A DNA stretch of 64,000 nt from Rotaria macrura. Lineage: Eukaryota; Rotifera; Eurotatoria; Philodinida; Philodinidae. The notes beneath the pieces are model-generated. The model was not told where the DNA came from and searched no databases. It saw only the letters and a program-made list of their open reading frames with translations. How positions within the stretch are numbered: position 1 is the stretch's first letter; the number at the start of each line of letters is the position of its first letter. The stretch spans positions 1 to 64,000 of the forward strand of contig OENT01000446.1 of the NCBI GenBank assembly GCA_900239685.1, given 5' to 3'. Below, piece by piece: positions 25,101 to 33,200 of this stretch. Position numbers and translations under genes: made by a program.

Positions 25101-28100
25101 GGATGAACTTATTATTAGCTTCATTGAATTCACAAGTAGCATATTATGAAGGAAACTTGCAGCATTCCTATTGGGTAAATAGAAAACGATTAGTAGATGT
25201 GAACACATCATATTTTCACCTACTCGTAGCTATATGATGCATTTAAATTTGATTGCTCTCAGGACTGGATCTTAATGAATTATTTGTCAGTCAAAACATA
25301 TTTTCATAAGAGAGAAAGTGTAAATATTTTGAATTAGTATTCAATGATCAAATAACAAATACAGTCAATATTGTTATTTGATATCAGTAAAGAAATTCTT
25401 TTCAAGACTTTTTTCAATATATTAAATATCAGTAACAAACTACGTGACATAAAATAGTGAAACGAATCACAACAAGATAAACATTACAAGTCATATTGAA
25501 ACGACTTCAACTATTTCCTTGTCGATAGCAAAAAACGAAGGGAAGTCATCCGGATAAAAATTTTGATTACATGACTGAACATAATTAGTAAAATTGATAT
25601 TTTTCGTTTACTTGGAACTCAAAGAAAATGCTTTTTAGTCTTTAATTTCAGCAGACACTGATCCATTAATTTATTATGCTACCCAAGAGCATAGGTATAA
25701 ATCATTTAATTTCACCAGTGCAATGCATGTGATCATACAATAGTATCAAACGAATCAATCTATTTAAATCGTTTAAAAATATGAATGATTTTCTCTTTTA
25801 AATGTATTATTAAACGAGAATGGATAATTTTTGTCTAGAATATTTTATCTCTATGATTTATTTTATGTTACATTATTGTTTTCTCTCATAGTGCCGCTAA
25901 TTGTAAATGCCAGATATTTCATGCCTAGATTTTTTTTCTCTCTAGAGAAACAAATTCAAACGATACTAATCATTCTTCTGAACTGCGCTTTGCAATTGAT
26001 CTTGAATTAAATTACAAAAAAAAAGACATGTAAAATTCTTTCTCGTCTGACTGTATCGTGTTTATTAACATATCTTCGTATACGTAACACAAGAAAAATA
26101 TAGTAAAACAAAATAACGGCCATAGTTACTTCAATGATTTTTATATCTATGTACTTTATTAAATCGGAGAGTACATCAATTTTGCAGAATTTATTCTCGC
26201 TTCTACTCTTTTACATGTTTTAAATGTAAAATAACACATGGTTCGTTCATAGAATCCTAGGAATACTAAGATACATTTTTAAACTCTGCTGTTTCCATTG
26301 TTGTGATGAAAAATAGTAAGGGGAAAAATGCAACGGGTTTATTATACTTCTATTAATATTGTATTTTAAATACAGAAGTTTATAAAAGTTAAAAGAGATT
26401 TTTCTCAAAATAATTTTGTTTGCATGAAAAAGAATGATGATTCATTGGTTTCTTTTAGCAAATGTGAATCCTATCAATTTCATGAAGTAAAACAAAAACA
26501 ACAAACTCATCATCGGTTTCTCGCTGATTTCCTATGTAAGAATATTACAATTCGGACATTTAGACACGTCGCAATCTTTTTTATCTTTCTCCTAGAACTT
26601 TGTTTTCCAGTTCAATTCATCTTGAATTTGCGATTGACATCAGGATTATATATACGATTATGATATAGATCTATTCAGAAAAAAAATTTAAAACTAATTT
26701 TCTTTTATCGATTCAAATCAAACAATAATCTACTGCGTTCTTCTAATAATCGATCAATCGTTTGTGAAAGAATATTGTTATTTTTTCTCTAATCTTCTAA
26801 TTTCTACGTTCATTAGTTGCTTTTATTTACTGTATTTGAATTACATCGATATTAGTCGTCCAAAAATGTAATCTATTTCGTTCTTTGTCTAAAAGTTTCT
26901 CTAGACAAAACTCTAGAGTAATATTCTATGCCATGTTAATGAAAGTTTGACTATATGATTTAACAAAATAAGGAAACAAGTTTATGAAACAAAAAAAGAT
27001 TTATCTCTTTGCCTATGATACATTAATCGCTTGTATAACGAGAAGTTCAGTTGAAGTTTAAGCGTACGAAAAAGAAAAACTTTCTGTTAATATTATTCAA
27101 CGCACATGATCTTCTACGTCCTAATGATGAGTGTTTTTGACATGTGAATCATGAATTTTATTTTTCATCTACTAAAGCGAAAAAATGACTGATGCTTCAA
27201 TAAATTTTCAATCATACCTACATTAATAGACAAACAGATTGGATGATAAATCGAGGATAGTATAACCAGAAGCAAAACTTGTCACTTTAACCGTGAATAT
27301 TCTTACACATCGTAATCTCATGTGGATAGTGCGTATTCAAGAGTTAAATCGATATCCGACGGCGAGTATTATGCTTACAGTGAATAGACTACCTGTTAAG
27401 TACTGCTGAAATATTGTTGTTATTCAAATTCACAAAGTAGATATTTATATCGGTTGTAAAGATTAGAAATCTGTTTTATTTTCAAAACAGCACGATTCAA
27501 CACTATGTGATTGAGGATCATGGATAAAATGTCAGATTAAACAATGAATCAAAAAACTTGAATAATAGTTTGCATCCAAATTTATGTAGATTTAAAAAAC
27601 GACAACTTATCAAGAAACATTGATACTTTATGAATTAAGTTAAAAAGAGTTGATTATTTCAGTAATTATATATATTTAAAATAATGCCAGAGTACCTAAT
27701 TAGTCATGTTTAAATCAGTGGCGGAACCATGATTTTAGGCCAGGAGGGGAGAGGGGGGGGGGGCGGCTCAGCCCGACCTGAAAAAAATTTCCAACTAGCT
27801 TTTGGAGTAGAGTTAATCCCCCCCCCCCCTCCCGCACACCTGCCAAAGACGGTTGACCCATATCAGAAGGTCACCCCTATATAAGGCCATGTTTGAACAA
27901 AAGTTCATCCGCCCTATTAGAACGCCATATACTAATTAATTGATTAATTAGAAGAAAAACCTATTTTTTCGAAAATATTAGATAATAAACAATCAAATGT
28001 GCCGTTTTTCTGCGCATTTTTTGAGAAATCACTTCGCAATTAATCACGCGTGACATTTTTATATACAAAAATGGCAGTTTTTCCTTCAAAAATACCCGCA

Positions 28101-30221
28101 AAACATTAGTTACAGTTGTTAATTGATTATTATTTATTCTTCTTTAAGATTTTAATTAATATTTGATTGAAAAGTTGATCCTAATAGAAACCTACTCGAA
28201 AAGGAACAAAGCGCAGGGACGAAGTAAAAGGGGGTGCCCTTTTAGTTCGGGAATGGGGAGCGGGGTATTTTTTTTACTGCAAAATTCTTTCCCGCGTCTC
28301 TTTTTCCTCAATCTATAAGCTTAGCTAACAAATAAAGAAGCAGAGAAATATTTTTAATATTGCAGCTTGTTCATTTAGCACAACTTTTCGCTAATCAAGT
28401 TTTTAATAAACTATTTTTCGCAATGGTCGGATCTAGATGTGTTTTCAGATTGTTATTTTTTTGCGCTAAGTACGAATTTTACAATTTTTTTTTAAAACGT
28501 GAAGTGTTAACATTAAAACTTGGTTTTCAAAATTTTGAAAATCGCTTTCTGATTTTCTTCAGTAAGAAACATTTTCAAAACTGCTGAGTGACATACAACT
28601 CGATGCAGAATTTGATTCTCTGAGAAACGTTCTATTTATTTTTTGCCCTAGTCTCTCGCGGCCATTTCTAAGTTCTTGAATGATTTTCAATTTATCGTAC
28701 AGCTAATGATTTTCCGTTTCGATGCAGCAACTTTATTCTTCTATAGAACGATATACGTACGACAATGAACAATATGTATAAAAATTAAATATTTCTGGGC
28801 TCATTAAGTGTTTCAAATTTTGTCAACGAAAAATAGTGTTACTGTGTTAAGTTTTTTTTTTGTATTTATCACCTGAGGAAAACTAGTTCATGGAAAATCT
28901 TTTTTAATGCTTGAGAGACCATAGAATCCTCGACAAATTAGCTTTATTAGCATTCCATTTGAAATAATACCCGAATGGTTGATAAACCTCACTGAAGGGA
29001 AAAGATCTTTCTATGTAACAGCGTTACGCTACCAAAAAAGCTTTCTCAGGGTTCGAAAGTTCAATGAAAAACATTGATTCTTAAATAAAAAATCGAGCAA
29101 GATAAGCTGCTTCGAAGGGTGTGGTGTTCTGACTAGCATTCGAACTCTCTTAATTTCTGAAATAATTAAACAAATGTCAAAAACGTAATAGCGTGATGTT
29201 TGGGCAAGGCGATTGTTACTTCATGGAAATAACGGAAATAGAGAAATACATTTTTGAAAAATCTCGCTAGGAGCCTCAAAGGTCTGTGAGGAAGGGGCGG
29301 TAGGGGGGGGACTGAGCCCACTAGCCGTCCCCTGGTTCCGCCACTGGTTTAAGTAGTGAAGTATAAGCATAGCAAGAAGTTGTTTTTCTATCTTCATCGA
29401 ATAAAACTGCTTCGTATCCAATTTTAATATTTTTAATCTGCTGTCAAACCTCGAAGCTATAGGATCCAAAATATTCAAAAACACGTTCAAAAATTTTATT
29501 TTTAATGTGTATTGTCATACATGTCTATACTTGATATTTAGTAATACACATTCATCGTTGACGAAAGTAAAATTTGTGTCTCGATATCAGATCTACCCTC
29601 ATTCTCGTTAGTATTCATATTTAAGATATTCATAGCAGTTTAATCCAAATTGATTAATGTTATAGTCTGAGAACAATAGTCTGTCTATTCAACTTTCTGG
29701 TGAAACATGTCTTTCTTACATAGCTTTATTTTCTGTATATTCAGCATCAGCAAGTTCTCATTCTTTTTATTCCCATAACCTTATGAAACATATCAATTAT
29801 CTAATCTAATTTCATTAAAGTATAACCTAAACGCAATGAGATATACAACTAGTCCTTTTCTGTATGAAATAGACTAAAAACCCTACTCATATTCTTGATT
29901 AAGAAAACAATTGCCTAGTGTTTTTTGTATTCCAAAAGATAAGACTACAACATGAAGTTTACAATAGTTTACCTACCCAGCAATGGCTAAGCCTCCTGTA
30001 CTACCAAGAGATCGTTTGGCTCGTTTCATTTGCTCATGTGTGAAGAGCACATCTTTCGTGCCGTATAAATCCAAAGCGCGACGTCGGCCCATAATTGATA
30101 TACTTTCGTGACGCATCGTCGTTGATAATGGCCATTGAATCTGACAATTCGATGCATTAATCGTAGCTTGTGAAAAACGACGAGCGGTTGCCGATCGACC
30201 ACCAGCTAGCAATATACTCAT
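4253..30221 (-). CDS. Cav2: Cav2-type voltage-gated calcium channel alpha-1 subunit (complete gene, 48-exon model)
   Basis: This is the pore-forming subunit of a high-voltage-activated calcium channel, which in animals opens at presynaptic terminals to trigger transmitter release. The exons join in consistent phase to 6,846 bases (2,281 residues), close to the usual Cav2 length. The four pore loops carry MEGW, GEDW, GEGW and GESW, giving an EEEE filter; sodium channels (DEKA) and T-type channels (EEDD) differ. Cav2 rather than Cav1 is indicated by the repeat I start ([20 protein letters not shown]) and by the [23 protein letters not shown] and [15 protein letters not shown] stretches. The ATG at 30219-30221 follows an in-frame TAA immediately. 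Introns are mostly 50-70 bp; intron 1 is 9.6 kb. Exon coordinates are given in the module entries. All donors are GT except one GC (exon 37a). Alternative exons are listed separately. Confidence 0.95.
7255..8927 (-). CDS. Cav2: Cav2 proximal C-tail (exons 40-43): EF-hand, pre-IQ and IQ region
   Basis: Exons: 8831-8927, 7624-7729, 7430-7570 and 7255-7364. The tail continues the EF-hand as [20 protein letters not shown], then [20 protein letters not shown] and [20 protein letters not shown], the pre-IQ module shared by Cav1 and Cav2. The IQ-equivalent helix is [20 protein letters not shown], in the place of GKIYAAMMIMEYYRQSK. Calmodulin binding to this module is known in the family; here the central residues are diverged. 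A 1.1-kb intron (7730-8830) holds no exon I can recognise, only a GC-richer relic near 8693-8755. Confidence 0.92.
8693..8755. repeat. GC-richer relic in the intron between Cav2 exons 40 and 41
   Basis: This segment contains GGGTCGGGCA, a short palindrome-like CGTACCTGGGTACGG and CGGGTCAGG within otherwise AT-rich intron. The composition suggests a decayed mobile-element end. No terminal repeats or target duplication were found, so its class is unknown. Confidence 0.3.
8989..12238 (-). CDS. Cav2: Cav2 repeat IV (exons 31-39): S1-S6 and pore loop IV
   Basis: Exons: 12074-12238 (S1), 11869-11979 (S2), 11728-11811 (S3), 11611-11658 (48-nt linker exon), 10286-10402 (S4), 10158-10223 (S5), 9962-10053 or 9620-9714 (alternative turret), 9266-9506 (pore) and 8989-9116 (S6). 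S4 reads [20 protein letters not shown]. The pore is [11 protein letters not shown] (fourth filter glutamate). S6 is [20 protein letters not shown] across a junction. The pore-to-S6 segment has about 40 polar residues between two cysteine-containing motifs (GVECQPPG and RCGSDFAY), longer than in vertebrate Cav2. The last exon ends in the EF-hand start [14 protein letters not shown]. Confidence 0.94.
9166..9239. repeat. Perfect 16-bp inverted repeat inside a short Cav2 intron
   Basis: Arms CCCGAATTTTGCCAAT (9166-9181) and ATTGGCAAAATTCGGG (9224-9239) flank a 42-base spacer. They sit in the 149-bp intron between exons 38 and 39, which is unusually long for the neighbourhood. It could be a tiny foldback insertion or an RNA hairpin near the donor of exon 38. 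Confidence 0.75.
9620..9714 (-). CDS. Cav2: Cav2 exon 37b: second version of the IVS5-pore turret exon
   Basis: This 95-nt stretch between acceptor ataaag and donor CAG|gtattt encodes [20 protein letters not shown] then [12 protein letters not shown]. It enters in phase 0 and leaves in phase 2, exactly like exon 37a, and it joins in frame to CATGESW in exon 38. Its INRHNNF stretch is closer to vertebrate Cav2 than that of 37a, so it may be the ancestral copy. Because it contains only 31 codons and starts without ATG it is easy to miss. Including both exons would shift the frame. Confidence 0.85.
9962..10053 (-). CDS. Cav2: Cav2 exon 37a: alternative IVS5-pore turret exon with GC donor
   Basis: This 92-nt exon reads [20 protein letters not shown] then [11 protein letters not shown], entering in phase 0 and leaving in phase 2. 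The acceptor is ctacag. The donor is CAG|gcaaga, a GC-AG intron, since no GT fits the frame. It aligns with the Cav2 segment VFGNI...HNNFR..FxxLMLLFR between S5 and the fourth pore loop. The downstream exon 37b encodes the same segment with different residues, so the two should be alternatives. Confidence 0.82.
10689..11004. mobile_element. Foldback MITE-like element in the Cav2 intron between exons 34 and 35
   Basis: The left arm (10710-10757) and right arm (10936-10982) are imperfect reverse complements of about 47 bases, for example CAAGCTGAATGATTATTACA versus TGTAATAATTATTCAGCTTG. The pairing extends outward to GTGGCCTTTTCCC against GGTGGGATTTTCACC, and inward to a second pair (10794-10815 and 10876-10900). 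Almost the whole 316 bp could therefore fold back. It has no coding capacity, so a non-autonomous DNA element is the likely identity. I could not define a target duplication. Confidence 0.7.
11611..11658 (-). CDS. Cav2: Cav2 exon 34: 48-nt exon in the IVS3-S4 linker, probable cassette
   Basis: Acceptor cttttag and donor gtatga enclose exactly 48 bases encoding [16 protein letters not shown]. Both flanking introns are phase 0, so skipping removes 16 residues without a frameshift. The position, between IVS3 (ending VTEF-R) and the S4 exon starting NTLLNLGF, matches where vertebrate Cav2.1 and Cav2.2 carry the short alternatively spliced NP or ET exon that alters gating. A 1.2-kb intron containing a foldback element follows. 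That it is skipped in vivo is inference. Confidence 0.85.
13340..15084 (-). CDS. Cav2: Cav2 repeat III (exons 25-30): S1-S6 and pore loop III
   Basis: Exons: 14895-15084 (S1-S2), 14734-14840 (S3), 14023-14172 (S4), 13837-13947 (S5), 13627-13770 (turret and pore) and 13340-13541 (S6). Landmarks are [53 protein letters not shown] (S4), [32 protein letters not shown] (pore glutamate) and [20 protein letters not shown] (S6), then the III-IV linker [20 protein letters not shown] 560-bp intron precedes the S4 exon. Confidence 0.95.
15136..15807 (-). CDS. Cav2: Cav2 II-III linker and repeat III pre-S1 (exons 22-24)
   Basis: Exons: 15671-15807, 15418-15602 and 15136-15325. The linker totals roughly 165 residues, much shorter than the roughly 400-residue linker of vertebrate Cav2 that holds the SNARE-binding synprint site. 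It begins with [18 protein letters not shown], passes through a polar Ser/Asn-rich stretch, and ends with an Ala/Lys/Glu-rich helix ([20 protein letters not shown]) before [17 protein letters not shown], which is the conserved entry into IIIS1. I see no synprint-like sequence, in line with reports that invertebrate Cav2 channels lack it. Confidence 0.88.
15890..17752 (-). CDS. Cav2: Cav2 repeat II (exons 15-21): S1-S6 and pore loop II
   Basis: Exons: 17625-17752 (S1), 17461-17573 (S2), 17286-17398 (S3-S4), 16397-16528 (S4-S5), 16251-16317, 16047-16167 (pore and S6) and 15890-15990. Recognisable blocks are [57 protein letters not shown] (S4), [11 protein letters not shown] and [15 protein letters not shown] (pore glutamate). 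S6 is followed by [20 protein letters not shown]. The last exon ends in a run of Glu/Ala that opens the II-III linker. A 757-bp intron (16529-17285) separates S4 from S5; I saw no exon-like sequence in it. Confidence 0.95.
17823..18373 (-). CDS. Cav2: Cav2 I-II linker (exons 11-14) with the beta-subunit interaction helix
   Basis: Exons: 18258-18373, 18116-18175, 17967-18050 and 17823-17919. Right after IS6 comes [20 protein letters not shown] and then the alpha-interaction domain [18 protein letters not shown], the site that binds the cytosolic beta subunit in Cav1 and Cav2 channels. The three key residues of the helix (Tyr, Trp, Ile of YxxWI) are kept. The rest of the linker is charged and short compared with vertebrate Cav2, ending in an [18 protein letters not shown] stretch before IIS1. 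In vertebrate Cav2 the same helix also binds G-protein beta-gamma; whether it does here cannot be read from sequence. Confidence 0.93.
18434..19994 (-). CDS. Cav2: Cav2 repeat I (exons 3-10): S1-S6 and pore loop I
   Basis: Exons: 19889-19994 (S1), 19664-19803 (S2-S3), 19445-19545 (S4), 19233-19388 (S5), 18976-18999 (24-nt microexon), 18869-18919, 18601-18791 (pore loop) and 18434-18537 (S6). S4 reads [20 protein letters not shown] with regularly spaced arginines. The pore loop is [13 protein letters not shown], whose glutamate is the first of the EEEE ring. S6 ends [15 protein letters not shown]. The turret between S5 and the pore is assembled from small phase-1 exons and contains several cysteines, as in the family. 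All acceptors and donors are canonical. Confidence 0.95.
20064..20327 (-). CDS. Cav2: Cav2 exon 2: N-terminal domain up to repeat I S1
   Basis: The exon encodes [19 protein letters not shown] and ends with [20 protein letters not shown] and DVIEW, the equivalent of the conserved Cav2 pre-S1 stretch [22 protein letters not shown]. The donor is gtaagt. The reading frame is open back to an in-frame TGA just upstream, so a transcript starting in the adjacent GC-richer tract could initiate at the ATG at 20294-20296 (MGDFNN). Confidence 0.88.
20378..20700 (-). promoter_or_regulatory. Possible alternative promoter / 5' leader upstream of Cav2 exon 2
   Basis: The tract between about 20378 and 20700 has clearly more G and C than the rest of intron 1, with GCTTTGCGCTCGAGCCGGC and AAACCCGCCC elements and alternating pyrimidine- and purine-rich runs. 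It lies 50-400 bases upstream of exon 2, whose frame is closed by a TGA just before it and contains an ATG (MGDFNN). A second transcription start giving a shorter N-terminus is a reasonable inference. No TATA box or initiator is decisive. Confidence 0.35.
20783..20830. repeat. TG-rich microsatellite
   Basis: This stretch is interrupted (TG)n sequence, with GTGTGTGTG blocks separated by short AT or TTTG interruptions. It lies beside the GC-richer tract upstream of exon 2 and has no coding meaning. Confidence 0.8.
27716..29346. mobile_element. Non-autonomous hAT-like DNA transposon, 1,631 bp
   Basis: Perfect 14-bp terminal inverted repeats CAGTGGCGGAACCA begin at 27716 and end (as TGGTTCCGCCACTG) at 29346. 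The flanking octamers GTTTAAAT (27708-27715) and GTTTAAGT (29347-29354) form an 8-bp target duplication with one mismatch. CAG-starting termini plus 8-bp duplications are characteristic of the hAT superfamily. Subterminal G and C homopolymers (27753-27763, 27818-27829, 29303-29310) stand out against the AT-rich host. The longest internal frames (75-90 codons) show no transposase motif, so it must rely on another copy for mobility. Confidence 0.85.
29977..30221 (-). CDS. Cav2: Cav2 exon 1: cytoplasmic N-terminus
   Basis: This exon encodes 81 residues plus two bases, starting [16 protein letters not shown] and ending STGGLAIAG at donor GG|gtaggt. It is basic and low in hydrophobic residues, as expected for a cytoplasmic N-terminus, but I recognise no conserved motif in it. 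The link to exon 2 rests on phase compatibility (phase 2 donor, acceptor TTAG at 20328-20331) and on open frame across the junction. Because intron 1 is 9.6 kb, exon 1 could instead belong to only one of several 5' alternatives. Confidence 0.65.
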
Positions 30222-33200
30222 TTATAAAGTTTATTGCTTTTATTCTTTTAGTAATACATCTATATATTAAATTTAGTTGAATTTGTTTTCATTCATTAAA
30301 TAGGTATCTAAAGAATAAATACAAACAACTGGATTATAACTCGTTTGACATGTTTGTCTAAGAGAAAGAAAAAACCGGGATTATTGTAGGCATCCGATGG
30401 CATTTGATGTATTCTTCTTCTTTAGAATTAATAACGAGACAAGTTTTTTTCGTTTCCGTACTAAAGAAATTCTTTGTTCCTTCACTTTATTTTAACAAAA
30501 GCCTTAGATACTTATAAAGCAAAATTTTTTTTTCTTCTTTTCGTTGCGATCATCATAAAAACAAAGGGAATGCTAACGTTAAAATGATAAAATATGAATG
30601 GACAACAACGAGAAAAAAAGAAACCAAGATAACGTCGTGCCTGCGGGTATATTTTTAAGTTTGAGTTAGTTCTTAAAGATGGTCAAGTATTTCAAAAGTT
30701 AAATCTATTTGAGTGTATTTACTTATTAAGTATATAAATAATTAAAGCAGAAGAAAAACAAAATAGAATCTCGTGAATAATTACAAGGAGAAAAGACGAA
30801 GCTTATATTTTGTCTTAACTATCTAACATTACAACTGTGAACATAAACTCATGTTTTTATCAATAATTAAGATTAGGAAGGTTGCAATTGACTACAAAAA
30901 ATGAATACAATAGTTTTCAAAAGAAAGATTACAAAGTAGTTCATTAAAAGATAGTAAGTGTTACGCTCGATATATAGATATATAAAAAGCTATCTCTTGT
31001 AGTAAGAACATATGGGAACACTTTTGAAAGAAGAAATAAAATCAAAAGATAGAAGTATCTCCTAATGCAACAACGAAACCAGTATCTCGACAATATAATT
31101 GAATCACTCAACGCTAGGCAACACCAACTAGAAAAACAGGATAGATTTTCGAAGGGCTCTAACGTTAGATCTAAATATGGAAATTATGTTCAATGGAATG
31201 AAGTTAAGGTATGAAATCTATTCAAGAGATAACTATAATCATTATCAACATTATGACAATAGTAATTTTGATTAGATATTCTTCGTGAAAATAAACGTTT
31301 GAAAATAAATATATGATCAATATCGTATAGAAAACAAGAGTGTGGAAACGAACAAAGGGCGAAATTTTTACACCGATAATTTTAAAAAACGAGAAAATAC
31401 TATGATAGTCATCGTTATTATCGTCTGAGTTCAAGATGGTAAAGAGGAAGAATTTAGCGTTAGAAATAGACATAGAGAGAGAGAGAGAAACAGCGACACA
31501 GAGAGAGGGGAGGAGACGAAGGATTGTGTTAAGGAATAAGGAAAAAGAGCGTCGGCATGCTCACATACTCATATAAATATACACATAAATAAATTTCTAT
31601 TAGAAAGATGATGCATCAACCGACAAAAGACAAGCATTGTTATTAGAATTAGTTCGTTATTATCTTTCTACCACACAGTTCATTATCAATGAATTTATTC
31701 AAAAGAATAAAAGCAAATAAAGAAAAACAGATTTAGCGTGTAGTTTTACACGTTTCTTTTTCCTTTTGTAATGCACATAATGAATCAAAATTCACAAGAA
31801 TTCTTCCATCTTTTTAGTATTCATTGTCAATAGGAGAAGAAAAAAAGCAGCGTTCAATAGTCATTTCTTTGCGTTACAAACATTCATTTTATTCATAAGT
31901 GTATCATGCCATTGACGACGATTATCTTTTTCTAACTAAAGAATGTTTCATTTTCGTCGAACAATTTCTAGAAAACCGTAGCAAGAAAAATAACAAGAAA
32001 AGAAATTAGCCATTTACATACATATAAACATGTAATCATTATGTGTAACTTTTATTTTATTTCAACCGAATTATCATAAGTATGATCAATAGAATCCTGA
32101 CATTGTTGATAGTATGATAAGAAAAATAGATTCGGAATGCTAGTGGCCTTGATTTTCTCTTTGTCCCAACGTTGCTTTTTATTCATGTGAAGTCGATATA
32201 ATCATAACATTGAATAAGTGCAAGTAACATAGATCCATGATTCGTAGGCATTCATGAATATCAATAAGATTTGCTTTTATTTCTATGGATAATTGATCAG
32301 ATTAAATTCTATTTTTTTTTGTAGAATTCCATACAAAATCTCAAAAAATATACATGTTCTCTGTAACTATTCACATTGTTTGACAAGAAAACTTCATTAT
32401 TACTTATTTCTTGACAACATTTTAAGCAGTCTTGAAATAAATAACGACTTTTAACATAAGAAAAAAAGAAAACTACGTATATATATATTTCTTGGCGAAG
32501 AAAGTATACCTACTTAGAAATTAATATTTTATGAACGAGGGGCTGTTAGTATGCATGAAATATTTTGTAACACTAATAGTCTCGAGAAAATAAAACTACT
32601 CGACCGACATAGTTCTATCAAAAGTAATGAGTATCATTTATAAATGAAAGAATGCGATATGTGTTAAAAATGATTAATGATTTAGTAATTTCACTCTTTC
32701 ATTTATTGAATAAATGAAGCTCTTAGATTTTGATTACTAAATTACATATTAGAACAATATTGCTAATGTAATTAATACACGATTGACGATTCTGATGTAA
32801 GTAAGAAGAATAAAGGGCAAAAAAAAAACGTTTTTTAACGATAGTTTTGATACTAGAATAAAAACAACTTCATTTCATGCAATATTATAGTAATTATACG
32901 AATTTCTTTAAGTATGAACAACTAAAATGTCAAAATTTATTGAGCTTGTTTTTGTAAAATTGAAATATGACTTTTGGATAAACAGATATACACTGTGTTT
33001 CATATTGATGGAAACCTTTTATTTTCATGTTTTTTAAATAGATTACGTAGAAATAAAAAGGTCTTTTGTTCATAAAGAATATGAGAAACAAAAAAAAGAA
33101 AACTTATTCATTTCTTTTATTTGACACAAAGATATATTGAGAGAAATTCGATTTGTTGACTAATAGAATTATCATCCGCTTTTAGAAATGACGCTCTTTC

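Larger units (their letters stand above)
20328..29976 (-). other. Cav2 intron 1 (9.6 kb)
   Basis: This is the only very large intron of the gene. Donor GG|gtaggt at its 5' end and acceptor gttag at its 3' end are phase-compatible. It contains a hAT-like element (27716-29346), a TG-rich microsatellite (20783-20830) and a GC-richer tract next to exon 2. The remaining AT-rich sequence shows no exon with conserved protein content. Enhancers are plausible in such an intron but not visible by eye. Confidence 0.65.

Noticed and set aside
28360-28587. 75-codon frame inside the hAT-like element
   Set aside because: It is Phe/Leu-rich with no transposase, zinc-finger or dimerisation motif; treated as chance.
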